Shown: in pieces, positions 45,083 to 53,457 of the stretch
Position numbering within the stretch: position 1 is the stretch's first letter
How the letters are laid out: every line of letters begins with the position of its first letter
NCBI GenBank assembly: GCA_027485695.1
Contig: JAIXQO010000001.1
Coordinates: 310,001 to 374,000, forward strand
DNA length: 64,000 nucleotides
Direction of reading: 5' to 3'
Origin: Pseudomonadota bacterium
Lineage (GTDB): Bacteria; Bdellovibrionota; UBA1018
Translations under genes and position numbers: made by a program
The notes under the pieces: generated by a model
What the model saw: the letters and a program-made list of their open reading frames with translations, nothing else
Databases searched by the model: none
Told to the model about the DNA's origin: nothing

Positions 45083-46645
45083 ATGCTGATTAAAATCAAA
45101 ACCAATCCCCGAGATACCCTGACAGAGGCGCCCCATGCGCCCAGTTCGCTGATCGATCGCCGAAGCTTCTTGAAGCTCGGCGCATCGACAGCGGGCGCAC
45201 TCGTGATGTCGCCTTCGATATTGGCGATGTTGAAAAGTGATCGTGCGCTAGCCGCCGACGCGATAAAGCTTTCACAAAATCCGGGTCTCACCTACACCGC
45301 GCTTGAGCAACAAGGCGGTCATGGACTCTCGCATATTTTTGCGCCGTTTCGAGAAGACGGATCCACTTTTGCGGGTGCAAATACGTCGGTACTTGGAACG
45401 AACGCGAATACGCAGTTCGATACGGGACTGATTCGCGGGCTCGTCATTAACCGTGCTGACCCTTTTTATCAAGCGATCGAACAAGGCGGAAAAGTTCTCG
45501 ATCGTGCGCGCGCGGGCGAAGACACGGTTCTGATGTCCGGACAAAAAGCCCGAGAAGTCCTCTCGCAAGTGACCGGCACCCTCATCGCTTGTCCTTCGAC
45601 CGACGATAGCGCGGAGAATCCGCTCTATCTTCACAAGATGATCGAGCAGATCCGAATCGGTTCGCTATTTACTTCGCTGAACGTGGGTCTTTTGCCGAAA
45701 AGTAGGAATTTCGATAATTCAGCTACGATTCCTGGTGTCGTATTCGCCGGGGCTGATCCAGATGACTCCGTGATACATTTCGACGGATCTCGCCTGACGC
45801 CGAAATACGTTCCCGCTTCCAAAGGTTCAGTACAAGACATGGTGAGTTCGATCGCATTGCCGCCGGAACTGGGAATCGGAACGAATGATGCCGATCTCCT
45901 TAAGAACGCTGGTATCGGACTGATGCGTGCGCAAGAAAAAGGTTTCAAGAGCACTCGTGGCGCCAAAGAGTTTTTCAATCAGATGCTTGAGATGCTGAAT
46001 ATCCTCCCGAGCCGAGCGAATTACGACAACATCCAATCTCAGTTCTTGCTCAGCTCTGCCGAAAATCAGGCTCTGAGAAACGTATTTAATGATTTCGGCG
46101 GCATCGGTTCGCTTGATCGCAAACGCCTCATTGCTTCGTCCGCGAACGCGCGTGGGCTCGTGGGATCGGTATCCATGTGTGAAACCGGGTATGACTACCA
46201 CGGAGGAAACGGCGTTTCGGATTTTATTTATCAGCACTCGCTTTTCGCCCGGAACCTGTTGATCTGGGCTGGCACCCATATCGCGCTTGGAAAAGAAGGA
46301 TTCCTCCATGTTTTCTCGGACGGGGCGATCAGTTGGAACGGTGATCTAGCCGTAGGTGATAACGGTAGCGTCGCGCTCGTTGCGCTTTTTCACGTCAAAC
46401 CGGGCGGAGCGACTTCCATGCGAAATGTCGGCCATTTCGTCGCGGCTGGTGGTGGCGCAGGTGAAGCGGCTTCGAGAAATAGCCCGGTATCAAGCATACC
46501 GCAAAACTCTGCATTTGCCGCCCTCATCACCTACCTCAAGCTCGCGGGCCTAGGTTCGGATGCAGACATCAACGTAATCCTAAATGCGTACGGACAGAAA
46601 CTCGGGCTCTCGAAAAGCACGCTGCTTTCGTTTTCGGCCGTGTAG
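45083..46645 (+). CDS. Tat-exported protein of unknown function
   Basis: 520 residues. A twin-arginine signal is clear: DRRSFLKLGASTAGALVMSP at residues about 26-45, followed by an Ala cleavage region. The mature part has the feel of the DUF1501/DUF1552 proteins that accompany heme lipoproteins in other bacteria (FHVKPGGATSMRNVGHFVAAGGGAG), but the usual signatures are not present, so no function is assigned. The ATG follows AAGGAAAAGGACG, and the gene is the last of the cassette, converging on the DAC-like gene. Confidence 0.6.
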   Translation: MLIKIKTNPRDTLTEAPHAPSSLIDRRSFLKLGASTAGALVMSPSILAMLKSDRALAADAIKLSQNPGLTYTALEQQGGHGLSHIFAPFREDGSTFAGANTSVLGTNANTQFDTGLIRGLVINRADPFYQAIEQGGKVLDRARAGEDTVLMSGQKAREVLSQVTGTLIACPSTDDSAENPLYLHKMIEQIRIGSLFTSLNVGLLPKSRNFDNSATIPGVVFAGADPDDSVIHFDGSRLTPKYVPASKGSVQDMVSSIALPPELGIGTNDADLLKNAGIGLMRAQEKGFKSTRGAKEFFNQMLEMLNILPSRANYDNIQSQFLLSSAENQALRNVFNDFGGIGSLDRKRLIASSANARGLVGSVSMCETGYDYHGGNGVSDFIYQHSLFARNLLIWAGTHIALGKEGFLHVFSDGAISWNGDLAVGDNGSVALVALFHVKPGGATSMRNVGHFVAAGGGAGEAASRNSPVSSIPQNSAFAALITYLKLAGLGSDADINVILNAYGQKLGLSKSTLLSFSAV

Positions 46646-46650
46646 CGAGT

Positions 46651-47700
46651 CTAAGATTTACTGAGGTCGATGAGTCCGTCTTGGGACTTGTAGAGAACGC
46701 CGGCCAGGTTTTCCCCGACGTAGCTACTGAGGACATCAAAAGCTCGGCGTCGTGCTCCGCCGATCGTGTGGGATCGCTTGTTTTTTTTCTCAAGCGCCGA
46801 ACTTCGGATGAAGCAATTGTAACCTAGAATCGAACCGGCCGTGTCGATGACGGTGATCCCATCCATGAAAGCCATCTTGCGGAGGAGCTGATTCTTAGCC
46901 ATCAGCCGTTGAAAAGATTCGGTGTCTTTGAGCGTGATGAGCTTCTCGATATCGAGCAAGATTTCGATTTTAGGCTCAAGCAAGATTCCGTCACGGAAGA
47001 TCGCGGGCATTTCCTCGTTTTTGTGGGCGACGGCGATGAGGGCTCCATGCCCTGAATGCAGAAGATCGATGCTGACGCGGTAGTAGAATGATTGAAGTTT
47101 CGATTTGAATTCATCCGGAGCCGCCTGAGTGGCGAGTTTGACGAACTCTCGAATCAGTTTCGAGGGGTTTTTTGTTTCTTCGTGGCTACCGGTGACGTCG
47201 ATGTATTTGTATTTGCCTTGGTCGGACCTGAGTTCAATGAATCCACCGCCCATGCGGGTCAGGCCGATCACGCGTCTGGGCGCCGACGTGCTTTTCCTGA
47301 GTCGCTCGAACGGCGTCGGGTTCAGGGGCGACTGATCGGTCCGGAAAATTCCGTAGATGATTTCGTCTTCCATGAGCACGGTGAAAATCGCCCAGCCTCG
47401 ACCTTCGGCCAACGGGGCGCATTCCTTGAAGGCGCTTTGAACGGTTTCGCGAGTCTTTGGGCCAGAGCCGATCGTGATCGAATCGGAGCCACCGACGGTG
47501 GTGAGGATGGACGACAGATCTTCTGAAATGAAAATCACCGGATAGAGGTGAACGCCCTCTTCTTGATAGTTCGAGAGAACGACGACGAACTCAGTCAAGA
47601 GGTCGGATACAATTTTCGATTCCGTGAAATCCGAGGCAAATGGAGTGATGCCGTTCTGAAGATAATGTCTAAAAGAGATCACCGTATCTGATGGACTCAC
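46651..47700 (-). CDS. DisA_N/DAC-like (possible DACNV-type sensor) protein
   Basis: 349 residues. The C-terminal 90 residues resemble a diadenylate cyclase-type domain: MDGITVIDTAGSILGYNCFI, then GGARRRAFDVLSSYVGENLAGVLYKSQDGLIDL, where active enzymes have DGA and GTRHRAA followed by an SEE-type segment. Key residues are altered (DGI, GARRRAF), as in DAC-like sensor domains thought to bind rather than make nucleotides. The N-terminal 250 residues are unassigned. The ATG overlaps the ftsW stop (ATGA), so it is translated with the division gene. The family call is by eye. Confidence 0.55.
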   Translation of the reverse strand: MSPSDTVISFRHYLQNGITPFASDFTESKIVSDLLTEFVVVLSNYQEEGVHLYPVIFISEDLSSILTTVGGSDSITIGSGPKTRETVQSAFKECAPLAEGRGWAIFTVLMEDEIIYGIFRTDQSPLNPTPFERLRKSTSAPRRVIGLTRMGGGFIELRSDQGKYKYIDVTGSHEETKNPSKLIREFVKLATQAAPDEFKSKLQSFYYRVSIDLLHSGHGALIAVAHKNEEMPAIFRDGILLEPKIEILLDIEKLITLKDTESFQRLMAKNQLLRKMAFMDGITVIDTAGSILGYNCFIRSSALEKKNKRSHTIGGARRRAFDVLSSYVGENLAGVLYKSQDGLIDLSKS

Positions 47701-48869
47701 GAGACGGCCACCTGCGTTCGTTTTGCTTCGAACTCACGAACAGGTTCCGCGGATAGTTCCTTGGAAATGCGCAGGAGGATACCAATAGAGAAAAGGTTCA
47801 CGATCAAGGCGCTTCCGCCGTAGCTGAGAAATGGGAGCGTGAGCCCTTTGGTCGGGAGAGCGCCGACGACGACGCCCATATTCACGAACGCCTGGAGGAC
47901 TAAGGCGAGCGTGATGCCGGCGGCGAGGAGGGAGCCGAACAGATCGTTTTTCTCTTCAAAATAGCGATGACTGATTTTCATCCCTCGGTACAGGATCAGG
48001 CCGAAGAGAGAAAGAACGCTGATCGCGCCCAAGAACCCGAGTTCCTCGCCGATCACCGCGAACAAGAAATCGTTGTGGGCTTCCGGGAGGTAGAAGAGTT
48101 TTTCTTTTCCGTTTCCGAGTCCCATTCCGCTGATGCCGCCGTTGTGTAGTGCAAGCATCGACTGTAGGACCTGAAAACCCTTGCCCAGTGGATCCTGCCA
48201 CGGATCAAGGAAGGTCATGAGGCGTGCGCGCCGGTAAGGTGCGGCCAAGATCAAGAGCGAACCCAGGGCGCCTCCAACGACGACCATCAAGGTGAGGAAA
48301 TGAGCGCGAACTCCCGCGATCAAGAGCATGAGGAATACGACGATTCCGATGATAGCGGTCGAACCGAAATCCGGCTGCGCGAGGAGCAGCATCATCAATA
48401 GGCCGACGCCGATATAAGGCGAAACCACTCCTGGGACAAAACGATGGAGCTCGGTTTTCTTACGCTCGAGCATCCAGGCCGTGTAGAAGACGGCCGCGAG
48501 TTTCGCGACCTCAGCGGGTTGAATCGAGAAAAACGGGAGAACGATCCATCGGCTAGCGCCGCCGATCTTGGAGCCGACGCCCGGAATCAGAACCGCAAGC
48601 AGAAGCAAGACTGCCCCACCAAAAAACCTGGGCGCGTTTTTCTTCCAGAATGAAACGGGTACCTTGAGCGCAAGAATCAGCGCTCCGAACCCAACTGTTC
48701 CGAAAGCGAGTTGTTTTTTGATGAACGCGAAACCGTCTCCGTATCGTTCCTGCGCGAGGATGAACGAAGACGAATAAACCATGATCATCCCAAAGATGAC
48801 GAGCGCACAAACGAACGCAAAGAGAACGAAATCGATCGTGCCGATCGGCTCCGGAGATTTAGAATTCAT
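47697..48869 (-). CDS. ftsW: Lipid II polymerase of the divisome FtsW
   Basis: 390 residues from the ATG at 48869, which has a near-ideal AAAGGAGG; the frame extends 24 codons further up but through the intergenic hairpin. About ten membrane helices are seen. SEDS motifs include SIQPAEVAKLAAVFYTAWML, LLLAQPDFGSTAIIG, GLGNGKEKLFYLPEAHNDFLFAVIGEELG and LPFLSYGGSALIVN. It polymerises glycan at the septum together with FtsI. Its translation start lies in the arm of a long inverted repeat (48861-49038). Confidence 0.95.
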   Translation of the reverse strand: MNSKSPEPIGTIDFVLFAFVCALVIFGMIMVYSSSFILAQERYGDGFAFIKKQLAFGTVGFGALILALKVPVSFWKKNAPRFFGGAVLLLLAVLIPGVGSKIGGASRWIVLPFFSIQPAEVAKLAAVFYTAWMLERKKTELHRFVPGVVSPYIGVGLLMMLLLAQPDFGSTAIIGIVVFLMLLIAGVRAHFLTLMVVVGGALGSLLILAAPYRRARLMTFLDPWQDPLGKGFQVLQSMLALHNGGISGMGLGNGKEKLFYLPEAHNDFLFAVIGEELGFLGAISVLSLFGLILYRGMKISHRYFEEKNDLFGSLLAAGITLALVLQAFVNMGVVVGALPTKGLTLPFLSYGGSALIVNLFSIGILLRISKELSAEPVREFEAKRTQVAVS

Positions 48870-49038
48870 TTCGGGCCTCCTTTCGTGGCGAGCCCGAGCG
48901 AACGACGCATTTCGCAAGGACGCACAAATGAGAGCGACCAAAGCCTAGTAAGCTAGGCTGCGGAAGCACGAATGCGGAGGACACCGCGGATGCGTCGTGC
49001 AGCCGGGCGCAGTAGAATGGAGGCCTGAAATGAATTCT
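48861..49038 (-). promoter_or_regulatory. Long hairpin covering the ftsW ribosome site and start codon
   Basis: Arms 48861-48880 and 49019-49038 are inverted copies over 20 bp with one mismatch. In the mRNA the downstream arm is GGAGG...ATGAATTCT (ftsW Shine-Dalgarno, ATG and two codons). The upstream arm starts at the murD stop codon and reads AATTCATTTC-GGCCTCC. Between them further pairing is visible: ACGACGCAT (48902-48910) with ATGCGTCGT (48990-48998), GCCCG with CGGGC, and an apical hairpin AGCCTAG-TAAG-CTAGGCT (48942-48959). The fold would bury the ftsW start. Confidence 0.7.
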
Positions 49039-50419
49039 ACAGGCTGTGAACCAATTTTTTGAAGTACTCTCCGCGTTCTTCATAGTTTTTGAACATGTCG
49101 AAACTAGCGCATCCTGGGCTTAACAAGATGATATCGCCGTTTCTCGACTTTTGGAACGCAAGGAGTACACCTTCTTCGAACGTTCCCACCATGAAGGTCT
49201 CGGTGAAGTCACCGATCGCGCGGTTCATTTTCTCTTTGGCCTCGCCCATGAGAATCAAAATTTTGACTCTTTGGCGGACCGTCTCCTGAAGCGGAGAGAA
49301 ATCAAAGTTCTTGTCCTTACCGCCTGCGATCAAGATGATCGGGTTGGCCGGGAAAGACGAAAGCGCCTTGAGCATGCTCTGAGGATTTGTCGCTTTGGAA
49401 TCATTGAAGAAAAACACGCCGTCTTTCTTGCGGACGAACTCCAGGCGATGCTCTACTCCGCGAAACGAGTTCAAGACAGACTGGATCGCTTGAGGGCTCA
49501 CGTTCAGGACGCGAGCCGCGCAGATGGCAGCCATGAAGTTTTCTTTGTTGTGCTCGCCGTACACTTTGACCTGGGAGACGTCATAGGTCTCTTCTTTGCC
49601 GAAGATGCGGGTGAAGATTTTTTTCTGAGAAGCGTTGTAATAGGCGCCGTTGAAATGCTCGGCAAACCCGCCGCCTTCTTTTAGAGGGTCTTTTTTGGTG
49701 AACCACATCAGCTTACCGATGTTCTCCTCGGCGAATTTGCGGGTCACTTCGTTGTCGTAATTCAGGACAACGTAAGTGTTGCGATCGCAGGCGCGGAGGA
49801 GTTTTTTCTTAGCGTCGACGTACGCTTCGTAAGAAGGGTAGCGGTCCAAGTGATCGGGTTCGACGTTCGTGAACACCGCGACTGCGGGAACGACCTTCTG
49901 GGAGGCTTCGATTTGGAAACTCGAGAGTTCAGCGACGATCACGTCCGCGCGTGAACCGTCCGTCAGGTGATCGAGGAGCGGTTTGCCGATGTTTCCACCG
50001 ACGTAAGCAGGCTTGTTGTCAGCTTTGAACATTTCGCCGATCAGGGTTGTGACCGTCGTTTTACCGTTCGTACCGGTGATGGCGATCATCGGCTCTTGGA
50101 AGCCTTGAGCAGCGAGGTCGACCTCGCTCGTGATCTGGACGCCGGCTTCGCGAGCTTCGTCGAGTGGCTTGATGTTCAGAGGAACGCCTGGGCTCACGAC
50201 GATGAGTTCAGATTCGCGGAAAGTCTGTGGATTGTGCTTGCCGAGTTCGAACTCCACTTTGAGTTCGCCGAGCTGGTTGACGTATTCTTGGAGCTCGGTT
50301 TTCTGCTTCATGTCGGTCAAGGTGACGCGTGCGCCTTGTTTCACCATAAATCGCGCTACCGCGACCCCGGAGATGCCTAGACCGACGACGAGAACTTTTT
50401 TGCCTTTGTACTTACTCAT
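49037..50419 (-). CDS. murD: UDP-N-acetylmuramoyl-L-alanine:D-glutamate ligase
   Basis: 460 residues. The N-terminal Rossmann region VLVVGLGISGVAVARFM binds UDP, the ATPase segment is AITGTNGKTTVTTLIGEM, and the C-terminal region has FNDSKATNPQSMLKALSSF. It adds D-glutamate to UDP-MurNAc-L-Ala. Its stop codon sits at the edge of the upstream arm of the ftsW hairpin. Confidence 0.96.
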   Translation of the reverse strand: MSKYKGKKVLVVGLGISGVAVARFMVKQGARVTLTDMKQKTELQEYVNQLGELKVEFELGKHNPQTFRESELIVVSPGVPLNIKPLDEAREAGVQITSEVDLAAQGFQEPMIAITGTNGKTTVTTLIGEMFKADNKPAYVGGNIGKPLLDHLTDGSRADVIVAELSSFQIEASQKVVPAVAVFTNVEPDHLDRYPSYEAYVDAKKKLLRACDRNTYVVLNYDNEVTRKFAEENIGKLMWFTKKDPLKEGGGFAEHFNGAYYNASQKKIFTRIFGKEETYDVSQVKVYGEHNKENFMAAICAARVLNVSPQAIQSVLNSFRGVEHRLEFVRKKDGVFFFNDSKATNPQSMLKALSSFPANPIILIAGGKDKNFDFSPLQETVRQRVKILILMGEAKEKMNRAIGDFTETFMVGTFEEGVLLAFQKSRNGDIILLSPGCASFDMFKNYEERGEYFKKLVHSL

Positions 50420-50446
50420 AGAGGTTTAAGACCTATACAAAATTTC

Positions 50447-51523
50447 TTAACGCAATTTCAAGGTCGACAACGTAACTAGGGCAAGAAGGATCGATATAAT
50501 CCAGAATCGGACGATCACTTTGGGCTCCGGCCACCCTTTTAGTTCAAAATGGTGATGAATCGGTGCCATTTTGAACACTCTTTTGCCCGTCATCTTAAAG
50601 GAAGCGACTTGAATCATGACGGAGAGCGCCTCGATTACGAAAATTCCGCCGCAGATGGCGAGGAGGACTTCGTTTTTGGTGATCACGGCGACAATTCCGA
50701 GTGCCCCGCCTAACGCGAGCGAGCCCACGTCCCCCATGAAAACCTGAGCTGGGTACGTGTTATACCAAAGGAATCCGAGACAAGAGGCCGCAACCGTTGC
50801 CATGAAAATCGCAAGCTCCCCCGCCCCCGGAATGTGCGGGATGGTCAGATAGCGCGAGATCTCCGAGTGGCCAGCGCAGTATGCGAGAATCAAGAAACTC
50901 ACTGAAGTCGTGATGGTCGGTCCGACCGCCAAGCCGTCGAGTCCATCTGTTAAGTTGACCGCATTGCTCGATCCCGTAATCACCAGGATGGCAAAGGGAA
51001 TGAACAAAATGCCGAGATCAAGTGCGAGGTCTTTGAAAAACGGGAAATGGAGTTCGGTCGAGACCCCTTCGCTCTTATAGAGGACATAGGCGGCGATCCC
51101 GCTGAACAGGATCTGCCAGAAGAGTTTGGCTTTGCCCGAGAGCCCTTTTGGATTCTTTTTGATCACCTTGCGGTAGTCGTCGACGAATCCGATCCCTCCG
51201 TAGGCCAAAGTGAGCAAAAGCACGATCCAGATGTACTGGTTCGAAAGATCCGCCCACAGCAGTGTCGGTAAAGTTATCCCGGCCAGGATCAGCGCTCCAC
51301 CCATGGTGGGTGTACCTTTTTTAGAAAGGTGGGATTGAGGCCCATCGTCCCGAATCACCTGCTTCATCTGTTTTTTCTGCATGTACCGAATGAAAGTCGG
51401 TCCGATCAACATACAGAGGAGAACGCTCGTGATCGCCGCGCCGAACGTGCGGAACGTGATGTACTTGAAAACGTTCAGTGCGGAGAACTGGGGATGGAGC
51501 GGATAGAGCAAATTATAGAGCAT
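50447..51523 (-). CDS. mraY: Phospho-MurNAc-pentapeptide translocase (lipid I synthase)
   Basis: 358 residues, ten membrane helices. MraY signatures are [40 protein letters not shown] with the aspartates of the active site, [17 protein letters not shown], and the histidine loop [23 protein letters not shown]. It transfers the peptide-sugar to undecaprenyl phosphate. The gene upstream is murE, with only 78 bases between; murF, which normally lies here, is missing. Confidence 0.97.
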   Translation of the reverse strand: MLYNLLYPLHPQFSALNVFKYITFRTFGAAITSVLLCMLIGPTFIRYMQKKQMKQVIRDDGPQSHLSKKGTPTMGGALILAGITLPTLLWADLSNQYIWIVLLLTLAYGGIGFVDDYRKVIKKNPKGLSGKAKLFWQILFSGIAAYVLYKSEGVSTELHFPFFKDLALDLGILFIPFAILVITGSSNAVNLTDGLDGLAVGPTITTSVSFLILAYCAGHSEISRYLTIPHIPGAGELAIFMATVAASCLGFLWYNTYPAQVFMGDVGSLALGGALGIVAVITKNEVLLAICGGIFVIEALSVMIQVASFKMTGKRVFKMAPIHHHFELKGWPEPKVIVRFWIISILLALVTLSTLKLR

Positions 51524-51601
51524 ACAAGGATCCCTTGGCGGTGGCAGGCACGGTCAATTGGTGAACTCCTTTGTCATGCTACAGATTTTTGAAATTTCGT
51601 G

Positions 51602-53089
51602 TCAAGGAAGCCGTGATCGAGTCACGTTTAGGAAGCTCCTCGCTACCTCGCGATCATCAAACGGAATCGTCGTTTTACCGATGATTTGGTAAGTTTCATG
51701 ACCTTTGCCGGCGATCAGGATAAAATCCCCCGGTTTCGCGATTCCTAGCGCTTTTTCGATCGCGAGTTTCCGATCCGGTTCGATCACCGCTTGATTCGGC
51801 TGTCTTAAACCACCACGAATCGCATCGATGATCTTAAGTGGATCTTCGGTTCGAGGGTTGTCAGACGTAATGACGACGAGATCAGACAGTCGCTCGGCGA
51901 TCTCCCCCATCTTGGGTCGTTTGGTAGTATCGCGATCTCCACCACAACCGAAAACTGTGATGAGTTTCTCCGATGGACCGACGAGCCGTTTCAGCATGGC
52001 GAGGACTTTTTCGAGGGCATCAGGCTTGTGAGCGTAATCGACGAGAATACGGCGGCCCTCAGGGTCGTTGATTTTTTCCAAACGTCCGGGAACTGAGACG
52101 CCTTGTCTTAAGGTTTTTTGGATGACCTCAGGTGCGATGCCCAGACCGCGGGTAATCGCCACTGCGACTGATAAGTTCTCTGCATTGAATGTTCCCATGA
52201 GAGAGCTCTCGATCTTGACTCCTGAGAAGGTTCCCGTGATGCCGTCACCGTTGACGACGAGATCGGGAGGGAGCGTGACAACGGAGCAACGAGCGCGGGT
52301 CTCTGGGGCGAGCGAGGCGGCGAGTGTTTTCCCCTCCTCGCCGTTCGCGGCGATCACGCCGATGGGTTTCTTGTCGCTGATGCGCTCCGAACGTTTCCAT
52401 TCGTCGACGAAGAGCATACGTTTGGAATGGAGGTAATCCTCCATGTCTGGATGAAAATCGAGGTGTTCCGGCGAAAGGTTCAAGAACCCGACTGCATCAA
52501 ACGCGATTCCCGATACGCGGTGTTGTTTGAGTGCGTGGCTGCTGACTTCCATGATGACGGCGTCACAACCCTCATCGTTCATTTCTCCCAGGATTGCTTC
52601 GAGCTCGATCGGACCTGGTGTCGTATGAGTGGCATCGACCTTGCGATCACCGATTCTGATTTCTATGGTGCCGATGAGACCGGTCTTCTGGCCGCTGGCT
52701 CGGAGGATTGCATCAATGAGGAGCGTCGTCGTCGTTTTCCCGCTCGTGCCGGTTACGCCGATGACCTTCATCTCGCGGGTGGGGAAACTTTGAAATGCGG
52801 CGCTCAGGAGGCCGAGTGCTAGGCGCGTGGACACTACCTCGATCACCCGTACTGAGTCCGACGGTTTTTCACTCAACGCCGCAAGTGCGCCTGATTTAAG
52901 CGCCTCGTCGATTTTAGTATGGCCGTCGAACTGCGTGCCCGCAATTGCTACGAAAAGATCGCCGGGACGTACCTCGCGGTGATCGGTGACGATGCGCTCA
53001 AAAACGGCCGCGAGCACGGGCGCCCCGTCTTTGAGCAGGTTTTCGGAACGGAGGATGTCGGCGATCTCGAGGAATGAGACTGAGCGCAT
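51602..53089 (-). CDS. murE: UDP-MurNAc-tripeptide synthetase (meso-DAP type)
   Basis: 495 residues. N-terminal UDP-substrate domain, ATPase motif GVTGTSGKTTTTLLIDAIL, and TTPGPIELEAIL are present. The DNPRTEDP motif marks meso-diaminopimelate-adding enzymes, so the peptidoglycan is of the m-DAP type. It is followed by mraY without murF. Confidence 0.96.
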   Translation of the reverse strand: MRSVSFLEIADILRSENLLKDGAPVLAAVFERIVTDHREVRPGDLFVAIAGTQFDGHTKIDEALKSGALAALSEKPSDSVRVIEVVSTRLALGLLSAAFQSFPTREMKVIGVTGTSGKTTTTLLIDAILRASGQKTGLIGTIEIRIGDRKVDATHTTPGPIELEAILGEMNDEGCDAVIMEVSSHALKQHRVSGIAFDAVGFLNLSPEHLDFHPDMEDYLHSKRMLFVDEWKRSERISDKKPIGVIAANGEEGKTLAASLAPETRARCSVVTLPPDLVVNGDGITGTFSGVKIESSLMGTFNAENLSVAVAITRGLGIAPEVIQKTLRQGVSVPGRLEKINDPEGRRILVDYAHKPDALEKVLAMLKRLVGPSEKLITVFGCGGDRDTTKRPKMGEIAERLSDLVVITSDNPRTEDPLKIIDAIRGGLRQPNQAVIEPDRKLAIEKALGIAKPGDFILIAGKGHETYQIIGKTTIPFDDREVARSFLNVTRSRLP

Positions 53090-53145
53090 GGGCCCTAGAA
53101 TAATCCTGATTCCCGATATTCGCTAGGGAGTCTCGAAGGTGCGCT

Positions 53146-53400
53146 TCAGAGCAATTGAAACGTATAATTCCAAGGGGTTTGGCCGCTCAATTTAGAGGCG
53201 ACATACCTACCTGTCTTACGATTGTAAAGTTCGATACCTGTGTCCTTGCCGATCGTGGAAACCGTACAGGTGATTTGAGTGATTTCACCATAACGATCGT
53301 ACGTAGTATCTTGGGTGATCGCTGCACTCGTCATTCCATTCCCATTGAATTCAACGTTTCGATCGGTAAATTTAATCCGATAGTTGAATACGAGATGCAC
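53146..53400 (-). CDS. Possible small protein between ftsI and murE
   Basis: 84-codon frame with a GTG start and no clear ribosome site. It is lower in GC than the neighbouring mur genes. The product (NYRIKFTDRNVEFNGNG...CTVSTIGKDTGIELYNRKTGRYVASKL) looks beta-rich and protein-like rather than random. The frame continues open upstream to the ftsI stop codon and is in the same phase as ftsI, so it could be a remnant of a longer reading frame or of an inserted gene. No family is recognised. This frame fills most of the 368-base gap between the two genes. Confidence 0.35.
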   Translation of the reverse strand: MHLVFNYRIKFTDRNVEFNGNGMTSAAITQDTTYDRYGEITQITCTVSTIGKDTGIELYNRKTGRYVASKLSGQTPWNYTFQLL

Positions 53401-53457
53401 GTGAGTGTAGCTACCGGATCCGTTATGCTGTAGCGAATTCCAGAGACGTCGCCAGAT

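Noticed and set aside
48870-48941. Longer ftsW start with 24 extra codons
   Set aside because: The extra residues come from the hairpin region, and the ATG at 48869 has a strong AAAGGAGG at good distance.
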